Positions 35,146 to 46,078 of a DNA stretch of 64,000 nucleotides are shown here, one piece after another. Within the stretch, counting starts at the first letter, position 1. Every line of letters begins with the position of its first letter. Made by a program: the position numbers and the translations under genes. Origin of the DNA: Ignavibacteriota bacterium. Lineage in GTDB: Bacteria; Bacteroidota; Ignavibacteria; UBA10030. The stretch is taken from the NCBI GenBank assembly GCA_003170475.1, contig PMZI01000082.1, positions 40,274 through 104,273 of the forward strand. The letters are read 5' to 3'. Under the pieces are notes generated by a model. That model was given only the letters and a program-made list of their open reading frames with translations. It was not told the origin of the DNA and did not search any database.

Positions 35146-36438
35146 ATGGATCTCACTACCTATGCCTCTCTCGTCCTGGTCGTGATGGTCGCGGCGTATG
35201 CCGTGGCCAAGTTCTTCAAGCTCTCGACTGAGATCTCAATGTTCATCGGCGCCCTTGCAGGGTGTGTTGCCGGCGGGTTTGGCATTTCTGCCCGTCACAT
35301 CGCCGAAGGTGCGATGACCTACCTCGACATCAACCTCATTTTCATCACGGCAACACTCTTTATGAACATCCTCAAGGAATCGGGAGGGGTTGCCTTCGTG
35401 GTGAGAGGGTTGTTCAAACGGTTTCATCATCGCCGGGCAATTCTTCTGGTCTTGTTGACCGTCATCCTTCTCGTTCCCGGCGCTCTCACCGGAGCCGGAA
35501 GTGTGACAGTTCTTATCTGTGGGGGCATGGTTGCGACAGTCCTTGTCAGTATGGGTGTTCCCAAAGTAAAAACAGCGGCGATTGTCTTCATAATTGCAGG
35601 CTTAAGTGCCGCGGCGCCGCCGGTCAGCCTGTGGGCAATGATGACGGCTGCAGGGGTGAACATGCCGTATGTCGGGTTCTTCTGGCCGCTAATGATCCCC
35701 TGCCTCGTGGCAGGCATTGCGACCATGTTCATTCTCGGCTGGAAAGGGAAGCCTGCGGAGACCGAGGAGGTCCTCGCCAGCCTTCCCGCTGCGCCGGAGG
35801 GAATGAACTGGTTCAAGATCATCCTTCCGTTTGTTGTATTCCTCGGCTTCATTTTCTTGGGAAGGACTTGGCCTCATTCAACGGTCGTTACTGGACTCCC
35901 GTTCATGTTCCTTTGTTCGGCGCTGGTCTCGTATATTCTCTCGCCGCTTAAGCTCAATTTCCTCAGGATTTCCCGGGACACCGTCAATCAGCTTCTGCCG
36001 TTGCTCGGAACATTGACGTGCGTGGGAATTCTCGTTCAGATCATGACGCTCACCGGCGTTCGCGGTTTGCTGGCGGTGACCACGGTGACACTGCCCGTGA
36101 CAATAGTGTTCGCATCGCTGTTCATTGTTCTTCCCCTCTCGGAAGCTGTGTTGATGTGGGGAGCGGCTCCTGTCATCGGCGTCCCGCTGGTGCTTCTCTT
36201 TAACACCCTTGGCCTCAATCCCATCGTTGCGCTTGCGGGCATGAGTATTATCTGGCCGCTGGGCGACGCTCTGCCGCCGACAGCAATCATTGGCCGGTTG
36301 ACGGTCGATGTCACAGGATACAAAGATTCGTATGCTCAGTTCCTGAAAGCATGCATCATTCCGGCGATCATCATGATCATGATCGGGATGCTGATGGTCA
36401 TTTACAGCAAGCAGCTTGGGTTTCTGACAGGACTCTAA
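35146..36438 (+). CDS. Ion-transporter (TRAP large permease-like) membrane protein
   Basis: A 430-residue membrane protein with about 11-12 helices and internal duplication, similar to TRAP-type large permeases and other members of the ion transporter superfamily (AAPPVSLWAMMTAAGVNMP and LPLSEAVLMWGAAPVIGVP). No small permease is adjacent except the 51-aa membrane protein at 36620. It begins four bases after the DUF6305-like gene. In this operon it could import glutamate or oligomers or export precursor; neither is shown. Confidence 0.72.
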   Translation: MDLTTYASLVLVVMVAAYAVAKFFKLSTEISMFIGALAGCVAGGFGISARHIAEGAMTYLDINLIFITATLFMNILKESGGVAFVVRGLFKRFHHRRAILLVLLTVILLVPGALTGAGSVTVLICGGMVATVLVSMGVPKVKTAAIVFIIAGLSAAAPPVSLWAMMTAAGVNMPYVGFFWPLMIPCLVAGIATMFILGWKGKPAETEEVLASLPAAPEGMNWFKIILPFVVFLGFIFLGRTWPHSTVVTGLPFMFLCSALVSYILSPLKLNFLRISRDTVNQLLPLLGTLTCVGILVQIMTLTGVRGLLAVTTVTLPVTIVFASLFIVLPLSEAVLMWGAAPVIGVPLVLLFNTLGLNPIVALAGMSIIWPLGDALPPTAIIGRLTVDVTGYKDSYAQFLKACIIPAIIMIMIGMLMVIYSKQLGFLTGL

Positions 36439-36472
36439 TGAGTTGTTCGGGCGAAGCGTATCACAGATCGCG

Positions 36473-36600
36473 CTACGAAATCCGAAATGCTAAATTCGAA
36501 ATCTCAAAACTTGAAAAGCAAGACAGGGGCTTCCGTTTAGGATTTGTTCTTTAGAGTTTCGTACTGCTCTGGCATTTCGATATTCGAATTTCGTATTTAC
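36473..36600. repeat. AT-rich inverted repeat inside the PGA operon
   Basis: Left arm TACGAAATCCGAAATGC and right arm GCATTTCGATATTCGAAT point toward each other around about 90 bases with repeats of CGAAAT-like units. It fills most of the 181-bp gap between the transporter and the small membrane protein. It looks like a MITE/REP-type element and has no coding content. Confidence 0.5.
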
Positions 36601-36619
36601 TCAAGTCAGAGGAAATCTC

Positions 36620-36775
36620 ATGGATATCATCATCACCTTCATCTACTACTGTCTGGTCGCCTTTGTCAGCGCGGTTCTGATCTACAATTTCTTCAAGACA
36701 AAGGAATGGCAGAAGGAAGTGCTCACGATCATCGTGGTGCTTCCGTTCCTCCTCCGTTTGTTCATGTTGAAGTAG
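36620..36775 (+). CDS. 51-residue membrane protein of the PGA operon
   Basis: The frame MDIIITFIYYCLVAFVSAVL...FKTKEWQKEVLTIIVVLPFLLRLFMLK has two hydrophobic segments with a positive loop between them. A good ribosome site (AGAGGAA, seven bases before the ATG) and a stop ten bases before the next gene, which has GGAG, make it a real gene. It could be an auxiliary membrane subunit of the transporter or of a PgsE-like type; PgsE is a similarly short helper, but no homology is evident. Confidence 0.65.
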   Translation: MDIIITFIYYCLVAFVSAVLIYNFFKTKEWQKEVLTIIVVLPFLLRLFMLK

Positions 36776-36784
36776 GAGACGGCC

Positions 36785-37945
36785 ATGACCCCTATGATTC
36801 GTAAACTTGTGTTTGGCTTCGCGGGATTAGCGCTGCTGGTGTTCTCCGGCATCAGCTTCTATCAGAGCAGGCGTCTGAAGGAGCCCGTCGTTGTCAGTGA
36901 CGGAGTGACGCAGGTCGTCAGGTTAAGCAAGTACTTCTCCGGTGTCGAGGGGACAGCGAACGACTGCAACATGTACATCCTGGAAGGGAAGGAACCCGGA
37001 GCGACGTTCTGTATTCTCGGCGGGACGCATCCTGAAGAGCCCGCGGGACGACTTGCCGCATGGATCTTTGCTGAGAACGCGGTTCTCCAAAAGGGAAGAC
37101 TGATCGTTGTTCTCAGCGCAAACCGCAGTGCAACCACGGTAACCAGAGTCGGCGGAGCCTATCCACCCGAATTCTCCATCCCGACATCCTGGGGTGAACA
37201 GGGATTCCGTATGGGAGATCGGTGGTCGAATCCGCTCGATCAGTGGCCGGATCCCGAAGTGTATATCCACTATCCGAGCGGTCAATATCTCGCATATGTC
37301 GACGTGCGTAATCTGAATCGCTGCTGGCCCGGGCGGCCGAACGGCACTCTCACGGAAAGAACAACGTACGCCTTCATGGAAATGATCAGGAAGGAAAAGG
37401 TGGATATTGTCATCGATCTTCACGAGGCTGAGCTTCAATATCCGGTGATCAGCACCATCGTCTCGCACGAAAAGGCACAGGACCTGGCCGCAATCGTTTC
37501 GATGACGCTGACGGATATGGAAGGATTCAAGATGGGAATGGAGTTTTCTCCAAAGAACCTGCACGGCCTCTCGCATCGCGAGATCGGGGATTTTTCTGAT
37601 GCAGCCGGACTCTTATTCGAGGCGCCGGAACCGTTTCTTGATGCCACGCGGGGCAAAACGAACACAGAACAATTGCTCACAGGTAAAGACGATTTTGTGG
37701 TGAGGGCGGGACAGCATGGACTGCTGTTCGAGAAGATTGACGCGAATGGATGGCCTATCGACAAGCGTGTCGGTCGACATACATCGGCGGTTCTGCAGAC
37801 GATGGTCAGCTGGACAGAGATGCATCCCGACAAACCGATGGTGTGCGACAGCATCCCCAGGTACGCTGATGTCGTCGCCCGCGGACTAGGTCAATATTTG
37901 CGCAATCCGGCCCTGGCCAAACCCGGTCGAATTTGGTACGAATAG
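36785..37945 (+). CDS. Membrane-anchored aspartoacylase/succinylglutamate desuccinylase-like enzyme
   Basis: A 386-residue protein: N-terminal signal anchor (residues 6-26) and a zinc carboxypeptidase-like domain of the AstE/aspartoacylase family. Metal ligands are His82 and Glu85 in GGTHPEEPAG and a later His in IDLHEAE (about 200), the Glu of which is the likely base. Family members deacylate N-acyl amino acids or trim peptides. In this operon the enzyme could cut gamma-glutamyl or end-capping bonds of the polymer; this is inference. Confidence 0.75.
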   Translation: MTPMIRKLVFGFAGLALLVFSGISFYQSRRLKEPVVVSDGVTQVVRLSKYFSGVEGTANDCNMYILEGKEPGATFCILGGTHPEEPAGRLAAWIFAENAVLQKGRLIVVLSANRSATTVTRVGGAYPPEFSIPTSWGEQGFRMGDRWSNPLDQWPDPEVYIHYPSGQYLAYVDVRNLNRCWPGRPNGTLTERTTYAFMEMIRKEKVDIVIDLHEAELQYPVISTIVSHEKAQDLAAIVSMTLTDMEGFKMGMEFSPKNLHGLSHREIGDFSDAAGLLFEAPEPFLDATRGKTNTEQLLTGKDDFVVRAGQHGLLFEKIDANGWPIDKRVGRHTSAVLQTMVSWTEMHPDKPMVCDSIPRYADVVARGLGQYLRNPALAKPGRIWYE

Positions 37946-37992
37946 AAGAATATTCACACATACGTCACGTTCACACCGAAAGGACTGAACAC

Positions 37993-39654
37993 ATGGAACA
38001 ATTTCTTCGCTTCAACTTCCGAAAGTACATGGCGCTTCTTTTTTCCGTGCTGCTTCTGGTGGTCTACGCACAAGCTCTCGGGCAGCAGAAGAAACAGATC
38101 GAGACTGACGAAGGCTGCACAAGCATCATGGTTGGCAGGTTGGCGAGCGTTGATGGCTCGGTGATGGTCGGGCACACCTGCGACGGCAATTATCGCACAT
38201 GGGTCAATGTCGTTCCTCACAAGAAGAACGGCAAAGGCGCCGTCAAGAAGATCTACTGGGGAAATCTCCACACGGAATTTGTGACCGACATGCGCGGGAA
38301 GATCTACAAAGGAGATGTGCCGGATGCGGAAGAGACGTATTCCTATGTCAACGTCGCTTATCCTTGTCTCAATGAGAAGCAATTGGCGTTTGGCGAGACC
38401 ACGATCAATGGACGCGATGAGTTGCGCAATGATGAAGGGTGGTTCCTGATCGAGGAGCTGCAGTCGATCGCCCTGGAACGCTGCTCCACCGCACGCGAAG
38501 CGATCAAGCTCATGGGAAGTCTTGCCATGAAATATGGTTATGGCGACTATGGCGAGTGCCTGACGGTTGCTGATAAGAAAGAAGTTTGGCAATTCGAGAT
38601 CTTCGGTGCCGGACCGGCGGAAAAAGGGGCAGTGTGGGCTGCGGCAAGGATACCGGACGATCATATCGGCGTCTCTGCGAACATTCCGCGGATCAGCCAG
38701 CTGAACGTCAAAGACACCAACAACTATCTCGCTTCGGAGAATGTGCAGACGGTCGCGAAAGACATGGGCTGGTGGGATCCCGCGAAGGGTGAGCCGTTCA
38801 AATTCTGGAAGGCATATAGCGGCAAGAAACCTTTCTCGACCCGCGAATTCTTCATCTTCAACTCGTTTGCTCCGTCGCTGAAGCTTTCGATGGATGCGGA
38901 TGAGTTGCCGTTCAGTGTGAAGCCAGAGAAGAAGGTTGCCGTTCGCGACGTGCTCAAGATGTACCGCGAAACATACGAGGGAACCGATCTTGATATGATG
39001 AAGAATTTAATGGTACCCAAGTATCCGAGATCACGGGAAGACGTCGTGAAGGACAGCATCGCCGGCAAACAGCCTGAGATGGTGAAGAGTCCCATTGCGA
39101 ACCCTTGGATGAGCCGCGAGCTGATGACGATGTTGAATACACTGAAGCCCGGAACGATCACAGGACAACGGACGATTGCAATCGCACGCTGCTCGTACTC
39201 GCAGGTGATCCAGGTCCGCGGATGGCTGCCGGATGAAGTCGGCGCTGTGGCGTGGTTTGCATTTGACAATCCGGCTCAAAGTCCCCGGTTCCCGATTTTC
39301 TCGGGCGCTCTCGAGCTCCCGAAGAGCTTCGAAGTGTGCGGTCAGCAACGGTACCGTGAGGATGCGGCAACGTGGTGGTTCCGCCGGACAAATCGCCTGG
39401 CGACACTCATGTACGGACGAACACGCGCCATGATGGACAAGGCACAAACGGAGTACGAGGACAAAGCATTCAGCGATCTGCCGGGAATCGAACTGCGGGT
39501 CCAGGAAATGCTGAAGAAGGATGGCTCGGAAGCGGGCCATATGAAAGCGCGGGAGTATGTCACCGGATACACAAACGACATGGCGCGCTCGGCGATGTCA
39601 AAATGGTGGGAGATGGGGAATCAATTCTGGGGAATGTTCTCGGGAGGCTTCTAA
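37993..39654 (+). CDS. Secreted C69-family (PepD-type) dipeptidase
   Basis: A 553-residue N-terminal-nucleophile hydrolase. A signal peptide or anchor (residues 13-30) is followed by a short propeptide and GCTSIMVGRLASVDGSVMVGHTCD, where Cys42 should be the nucleophile after processing. The C69 family hydrolyses dipeptides, in the periplasm here. AAAGGA precedes ATG 37993; the frame reaching 37933 has no site. It ends the PGA operon and could degrade polyglutamate oligomers to amino acids for the transporter. Confidence 0.85.
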   Translation: MEQFLRFNFRKYMALLFSVLLLVVYAQALGQQKKQIETDEGCTSIMVGRLASVDGSVMVGHTCDGNYRTWVNVVPHKKNGKGAVKKIYWGNLHTEFVTDMRGKIYKGDVPDAEETYSYVNVAYPCLNEKQLAFGETTINGRDELRNDEGWFLIEELQSIALERCSTAREAIKLMGSLAMKYGYGDYGECLTVADKKEVWQFEIFGAGPAEKGAVWAAARIPDDHIGVSANIPRISQLNVKDTNNYLASENVQTVAKDMGWWDPAKGEPFKFWKAYSGKKPFSTREFFIFNSFAPSLKLSMDADELPFSVKPEKKVAVRDVLKMYRETYEGTDLDMMKNLMVPKYPRSREDVVKDSIAGKQPEMVKSPIANPWMSRELMTMLNTLKPGTITGQRTIAIARCSYSQVIQVRGWLPDEVGAVAWFAFDNPAQSPRFPIFSGALELPKSFEVCGQQRYREDAATWWFRRTNRLATLMYGRTRAMMDKAQTEYEDKAFSDLPGIELRVQEMLKKDGSEAGHMKAREYVTGYTNDMARSAMSKWWEMGNQFWGMFSGGF

Positions 39655-39720
39655 GGTCTGTGGTGCAGGGGGCATCAGCGTGCATGCCCTGACATATCGC
39701 TAGCAGCTCGAGTTAGTATG

Positions 39721-39853
39721 TCACCCCGAGATGGTCCTGAGCGAAGCGGGCGTTGTTCAGCCCTCTGAGTCCCCGCCCGCCTGACCGCAGGCGGTCGGGC
39801 GGGGAAGGATGCTCGGGGTCTCTGAGGTCCCGAACAAAAGATTTTCGGGACGA
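39721..39853. repeat. Dispersed palindromic repeat, copy A
   Basis: First copy of a family found also at 42837-42972 and 43071-43208, about 130 bp and almost identical in the core. It contains CCCCGAG...CTCGGGG, the GC-rich CCCCGCCCG/CGGGCGGGG stem and GTCCCGAA...TTCGGGAC. A half copy (TCACCCCGAG and CTCGGGG) follows at 39870-39900. Confidence 0.8.
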
Positions 39854-39993
39854 CGTCATAGGCTGACATGTCACCCCGAGTTGCCTTTGCTCGGGGTCTC
39901 AAATCAAGCTGAAGTTCGGAGAATATCCAGAATGTGTTATGAAGTGGTTCGTGACACCCGAGATGAGAGACAGCGTCGCGTGAGAAAACAGCA

Positions 39994-40020
39994 GAGCCCA
40001 CTCAGATTTTGAGCGGGCTC
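39994..40020. terminator. Bidirectional-type hairpin between dipeptidase and glgP
   Basis: GAGCCCACTCA and TGAGCGGGCTC form an 11-bp stem with one mismatch and a five-base loop. On the minus strand it is followed by a T-rich stretch (TGCTGTTTTC), and it lies 36 bp after the glgP stop, so it fits a glgP terminator; it may also end the PGA operon on the other strand. Confidence 0.55.
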
Positions 40021-40055
40021 TTAGCTTTGGCGAACTTTGAATCACAGACCGCTGG

Positions 40056-42623
40056 CTACTTTGCCCAGAGGATCAATCCCAACTTGAGCGGATTCTCAAG
40101 ATCCTCGTGATGCGGAAGTACCCGGACAGTGTGCCCCAGCCGTCCGCTCATCTCCAGCTTGTTCGTCCCAAGGAAGTTGTACACGGATCCCTCGGGCTTG
40201 TCCTGCGGTTTCATCAAGACGATCTTCGGGTTCTCAATTTCTCCCTCTGCGTTCAAGTTGCCGTAGATCAACTCGACAGAGACATCTTCGGGTTTCAACT
40301 GACCAAGATCGATGCGGGCATGGACCGTGAGCGTCTCGCCGACTTTCAGCGTTTTGTGATTCTCAGCGCTGACTTCCACCATCTTGATCCCTTGCCAGCG
40401 TTCCCGGAGGTGCTGTTTCCACACAGCGATCTGTTTCGCCCGGGCAAATCCGTCGCTGCTGAGTTCGCTGTAACGGTCGAGGGCAGGAAGATACATCTTC
40501 TCGGCATAATCCCGCACCATCCGATTGGTGTTGAAATCAGGTCCGATGGCCCGCATTGCACCTTTCATCTTTGCGATCCAGTGACGGGGCAGGTCATCAG
40601 CACCGCGGGTGTAGAACAGAGGAACAATTTCCTTCTCGAGGAGGTCGTAGAGTGCATGTGATTCGATCTCATCCTGCATCGCTTCGTCGGTGTATTCCTC
40701 GCCTCGTCCGATGGCCCATCCTGTATTCGCAGTGTACGCCTCGTCCCACCATCCGTCGAGAATACTGAGGTTGATGGCGCCATTGAGCGTTGCTTTCATG
40801 CCGCTTGTTCCGCTGGCCTCCAGAGGACGGCGCGGGGTGTTGAGCCACACGTCGACGCCCTGCACCATGTAGCGGGCGACAACCATGTCGTAGTCTTCGA
40901 GGAACACCATCCGCCGTCGTGCTCCTGGAGTGCGTTCAAAATGTATGATCTGCCGGATGAGTTCTTTGCCCGGATTGTCGTGAGGATGTGCCTTACCGGC
41001 AAATATGATCTGCACGGGACGATCTTTATCGGTGAGAATGCCAAGAATGCGCTCAACGTCTTTGAGGATTAACGTCGATCGTTTGTACGTTGCAAAGCGC
41101 CGCGCAAAACCGATCGTCAGGGCCTGTGAATTCAGAACCTCGTCTGCCTGAGCGAATTCAGACGGCGGCGCGCCTCGTGATTCAAGTTGCTTGCGCAGGC
41201 GGCCTCGGGCAAACGCGACCAATCGTTCCCGTCGTCTCTCGTGTGTTCTCCACAACTCTTCATCAGGAATCTGATCGACGCGGCCCCAGAGTCCATGGTC
41301 GCCCGCATCTTCCCGCCATCGGGGACCAAGGTAGCGATCATACAGGCCCGCCATGTCACGGCTGATCCACGAGGGAGCGTGGACACCGTTCGTGATCGAA
41401 ATAATCGGGACCTCTCGCGCAGGAAGTCCGGGCCAGACATTCTTCCACATGTTGCGTGAAACCACGCCATGGAGTTTAGCGACGCCGTTGCTGTTCCCTG
41501 CCATCCTCAACGCAAGGACGGTCATGCAAAAAGCCTCCTGGTTATTGTTTGGGTCTTGCCGGCCCAGGCCGTGGAATTCTCTCCCACTGAGTCCTAGTTC
41601 CGGGTAGTACCGCGAGAAGTAACGCTCCATGAGCTCGGGAGAAAAGTAGTCGTTGCCTGCGGGGACGGGCGTATGCGTCGTGAAGGCGATGCCGGACGTC
41701 GACGCTTCCCGCGCTTCAGCAAAAGAGAGCTTGTGCGTCTGCATGAGATCCCTGCAGCGCTCAAGAGCTAGAAATGCCGAATGTCCTTCATTCATGTGAT
41801 AGACCGAAGGATGGATTCCCATCGCCTTCAGCGCTCGGTATCCGCCGATACCGAGGAGAATCTCCTGTTTGATTCTCAGCTCACGATCCCCACCGTACAA
41901 TTGATCCGTGATATCCTGATCTTCCTGACGGACATTCATCGGTATGTTTGTGTCCAGGAGATATAATGAGATTCTTCCGACCTGCACTTTCCAGATCTGA
42001 GCATAGACCGCCCGGCCGTCAAGATCGACGGAGACGATAATCGGCTTGCCAGATTCATCAAGCTTGAGATGGATCGGCAACGTGTAGAAGTCGTTCTCCG
42101 GATTCCGCTCCTGCTGCCATCCGTCGACGTTCAAGTATTGCCGGAAGTACCCTTGTTGATACAACAAGCCAACGCCAACCAGAGGTAATCCAAGATCGCT
42201 TGCCGATTTCAGATGGTCGCCGGAGAGGACGCCGAGCCCGCCCGAGTAGTTCTGCAGGCACTCCGTGATGCCGAACTCTGCCGAGAAGTATGCGATCTGA
42301 TTTTGTTCCACTTGTGAGTACGTTTTGCGGAACCATGTCGACCCGGTGTCGAGATATTTCTTGTATCGCTCGAAGCCGCGTTCAAGTTGTGCCAGCAGTG
42401 CGTCGTCCCGCGAAGCGGCATTCAGACGCTCCTGACTGATCATCCCGAGCATCAGGACGGGATTGTGATTCGTTTTCTCCCAGAGATCGGGATCCAGACG
42501 GATGATGAGTTCCATCAGGTCATGATCCCAGACCCAGAGCAAGTTGTACACGAGTTCATGGAGAGGTTCAAGTTCTTTCGGGAGAGATGGAGCGACGGTG
42601 TATGTGTAGATGGGGCGAGTCAT
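40056..42623 (-). CDS. glgP: Alpha-glucan family phosphorylase
   Basis: An 855-residue alpha-glucan phosphorylase of the short, unregulated type. The PLP-Lys motif is GTSGMKATLNGAINLSILDG, and other family blocks are FAGKAHP, RFATYKRSTL and HSNEGHSAFLALERCR-like NEGHSAF. It releases glucose-1-phosphate from glycogen or maltodextrin. No glycogen synthase or debranching enzyme is near, but pgi is next. The choice between ATG 42623 and 42644 is open: neither has a good ribosome site. Confidence 0.92.
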   Translation of the reverse strand: MTRPIYTYTVAPSLPKELEPLHELVYNLLWVWDHDLMELIIRLDPDLWEKTNHNPVLMLGMISQERLNAASRDDALLAQLERGFERYKKYLDTGSTWFRKTYSQVEQNQIAYFSAEFGITECLQNYSGGLGVLSGDHLKSASDLGLPLVGVGLLYQQGYFRQYLNVDGWQQERNPENDFYTLPIHLKLDESGKPIIVSVDLDGRAVYAQIWKVQVGRISLYLLDTNIPMNVRQEDQDITDQLYGGDRELRIKQEILLGIGGYRALKAMGIHPSVYHMNEGHSAFLALERCRDLMQTHKLSFAEAREASTSGIAFTTHTPVPAGNDYFSPELMERYFSRYYPELGLSGREFHGLGRQDPNNNQEAFCMTVLALRMAGNSNGVAKLHGVVSRNMWKNVWPGLPAREVPIISITNGVHAPSWISRDMAGLYDRYLGPRWREDAGDHGLWGRVDQIPDEELWRTHERRRERLVAFARGRLRKQLESRGAPPSEFAQADEVLNSQALTIGFARRFATYKRSTLILKDVERILGILTDKDRPVQIIFAGKAHPHDNPGKELIRQIIHFERTPGARRRMVFLEDYDMVVARYMVQGVDVWLNTPRRPLEASGTSGMKATLNGAINLSILDGWWDEAYTANTGWAIGRGEEYTDEAMQDEIESHALYDLLEKEIVPLFYTRGADDLPRHWIAKMKGAMRAIGPDFNTNRMVRDYAEKMYLPALDRYSELSSDGFARAKQIAVWKQHLRERWQGIKMVEVSAENHKTLKVGETLTVHARIDLGQLKPEDVSVELIYGNLNAEGEIENPKIVLMKPQDKPEGSVYNFLGTNKLEMSGRLGHTVRVLPHHEDLENPLKLGLILWAK

Positions 42624-42836
42624 GACAGTGATCCCTCGGGGCATTCAGTGGGGCGTTGGAACAATCCGGTTAATCAGTTGACGCATCAGCTCGATCGAGT
42701 CAGCTGAAGGGACGTGAAAAGGTTAACAAAGAAAAGTGAGAAAAACCATAAGCGGAATGGCGTTTGTGCTTCTCGCTCTTCGGAAAGTCGAGCTTCGCCC
42801 AATGGACGGGGCTGTTTGTTCCACAAAGTCAACAGG

Positions 42837-42972
42837 TCACCCCGAGATGGTCCTGAGCGAAGTGGGCGTTGTTCAGCCCTCTGAGTCCCCGCCCGCCTGA
42901 CCGCAGGCGGTCGGGCGGGGAAGGATGCTCGGGGTTGAAAGCGAGGTCCCGAACAAAAGAATTTCGGGACGA
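42837..42972. repeat. Dispersed palindromic repeat, copy B
   Basis: Second copy, with only a few differences from copy A in the first 110 bases and the same GTCCCGAA/TTCGGGAC end. A degenerate copy follows at about 42990-43053. Confidence 0.8.
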
Positions 42973-43070
42973 CATGTAGGGTGGCACATTACCGCGACAT
43001 GGTTCTGGTAGAGGTCTGAACACAAGGTCCCGAACAGAATTCTTTCAGGACGGAATAAGAAGAAGTCATG

Positions 43071-43290
43071 TCACCCCGAGATGGTCCTGAGCGAAGTGGG
43101 CGTTGTTCAGCCCTCTGAGTCCCCGCCCGCCTGACCGCAGGCGGTCGGGCGGGGAAGGATGCTCGGGGTCTGAAAACGCGGTCCCGAACAGAAACTTTTC
43201 GGGACGACATGAGGGGGAGCACGTCACCCCGAGATGTTTTTTCTCGGGGTCCCAAATCAAGATCCCGAACAGAAACTTTTCGGGATGACA
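43071..43290. repeat. Dispersed palindromic repeat, copy C and half copy
   Basis: The third full copy spans 43071-43208; a half copy (43224-43290) ends with ATCCCGAA and TTCGGGAT, a hairpin one base from the pgi stop codon, where it could act as the pgi terminator. Confidence 0.8.
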
Positions 43291-43291
43291 G

Positions 43292-44992
<1,701 letters not shown>

Positions 44993-45067
44993 TCAATATA
45001 GGAAAAAAGGAGGGAAGAATATCCAGGCGGTCAACACCGACACTATCTTGTCAGCAACGCTTTTTCG

Positions 45068-45090
45068 GGCAGGTTGTCAACGTGTCTTGA
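45068..45090. repeat. Short palindrome at the end of the DUF4249 gene
   Basis: GGGCAGGTTGTCAACGTGTC lies directly after the stop of the DUF4249 gene and is nearly the same as the palindrome at 48491-48513. Both may act as terminator or REP-like sites. Confidence 0.45.
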
Positions 45091-45094
45091 GGTT

Positions 45095-46063
45095 CTAGCG
45101 AGCTTGTAGATCGACAACCACGGAATCCTCCACCATCGCACCAAACACTCCAAATCCTCCCGCGATGTTCGTATAATCCGGCTGGTCCTCCCTGATGGAG
45201 TACGGATCTCGAAACCCGTTGGCGACGTTGTAGTAATTGTAGAGGTTTGTCTCGACTTGAGTGAGAATGAACGTAGCGCTTGTCAGCTTGTACCAAATTG
45301 CGTATTGAGCTTCCAGACCCCTGTAAATCGCAAAGTAGGCCGCCCAGGGATAAACGAGATTCAGGGATGAATTGATATTCGAGGGACGACGCGTTAACGT
45401 CGGGTAGGTAAATAGGTATGTGTACTGGAAGGACCCTCCTACAGAATCAATCCTCGAAGGAATTTCCAATCGTCTATGCTCCACATTTTGACCGCTGCCC
45501 AGATCGTAGTTGATGTAGAGACGAACGAGATATGCTTGTGCGCTCGACGAGAGAGTCACTGAAACGGGAATATCTTCGACACTTATGCGAGGGTTCACAA
45601 AAATGTATGGCGTGTTGTTGTAAATATATCCCTTCCCAGGAACTGACACTGTGGCTGTCGCATTTCCTTGATCCGATGTGATCGCGAGCGAGTACTGCTT
45701 TCCCGGACGAAGCGGGGAAGGATAAGCAGAATATGCCACCAAATCTGAAGAGTAACGACTTCTGTCATCGCGCGGGATAACTGTCTCCTTGAGATTGTAA
45801 GTCGCCGAATCATCTGTCATGGTCACCTTCGCGTTCCGGACATACGTATCACTGGTGTTTTCAAGAGGGTCATAACCTGTCGGATTGTACGTTGTATAGA
45901 TGCGAACGTACTGACTGTCTGAGCGATTCGACAGCACAGAATACACCACCAGTCGCTTCACGTAAGGACCCCGTGGATCGAACGAGTGATCGCACCCTGC
46001 AGCCAACAGCAGGGCAATCAAGGAAGCAGCCAGCAGTAAACGTTGTTTTTCCAAGCAAACCAC
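45095..46063 (-). CDS. DUF4249-family outer-membrane lipoprotein
   Basis: A 322-residue lipoprotein: signal peptide with lipobox LAAGC (Cys24 from the GTG start) and a mature all-beta domain of the DUF4249 type (RLVVYSVLSNRSDSQYVRIYTT). In Bacteroidota it accompanies TonB-dependent receptors, as here: it follows the receptor gene after 15 bp. It is presumed to help surface ligand capture. The GTG start has AAGGA nine bases ahead. Confidence 0.75.
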   Translation of the reverse strand: MVCLEKQRLLLAASLIALLLAAGCDHSFDPRGPYVKRLVVYSVLSNRSDSQYVRIYTTYNPTGYDPLENTSDTYVRNAKVTMTDDSATYNLKETVIPRDDRSRYSSDLVAYSAYPSPLRPGKQYSLAITSDQGNATATVSVPGKGYIYNNTPYIFVNPRISVEDIPVSVTLSSSAQAYLVRLYINYDLGSGQNVEHRRLEIPSRIDSVGGSFQYTYLFTYPTLTRRPSNINSSLNLVYPWAAYFAIYRGLEAQYAIWYKLTSATFILTQVETNLYNYYNVANGFRDPYSIREDQPDYTNIAGGFGVFGAMVEDSVVVDLQAR

Positions 46064-46078
46064 TTTTTGGTGTCCTTC

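Larger units (their letters stand above)
42624..43291. other. Repeat-filled intergenic region between glgP and pgi
   Basis: This 668-bp stretch holds two full copies and two degenerate copies of the dispersed palindromic repeat and no recognised gene. The remaining 200 bp (42624-42836) next to glgP appear to be its promoter region. Small frames across the repeats translate the palindromes and are not genes. Confidence 0.7.
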
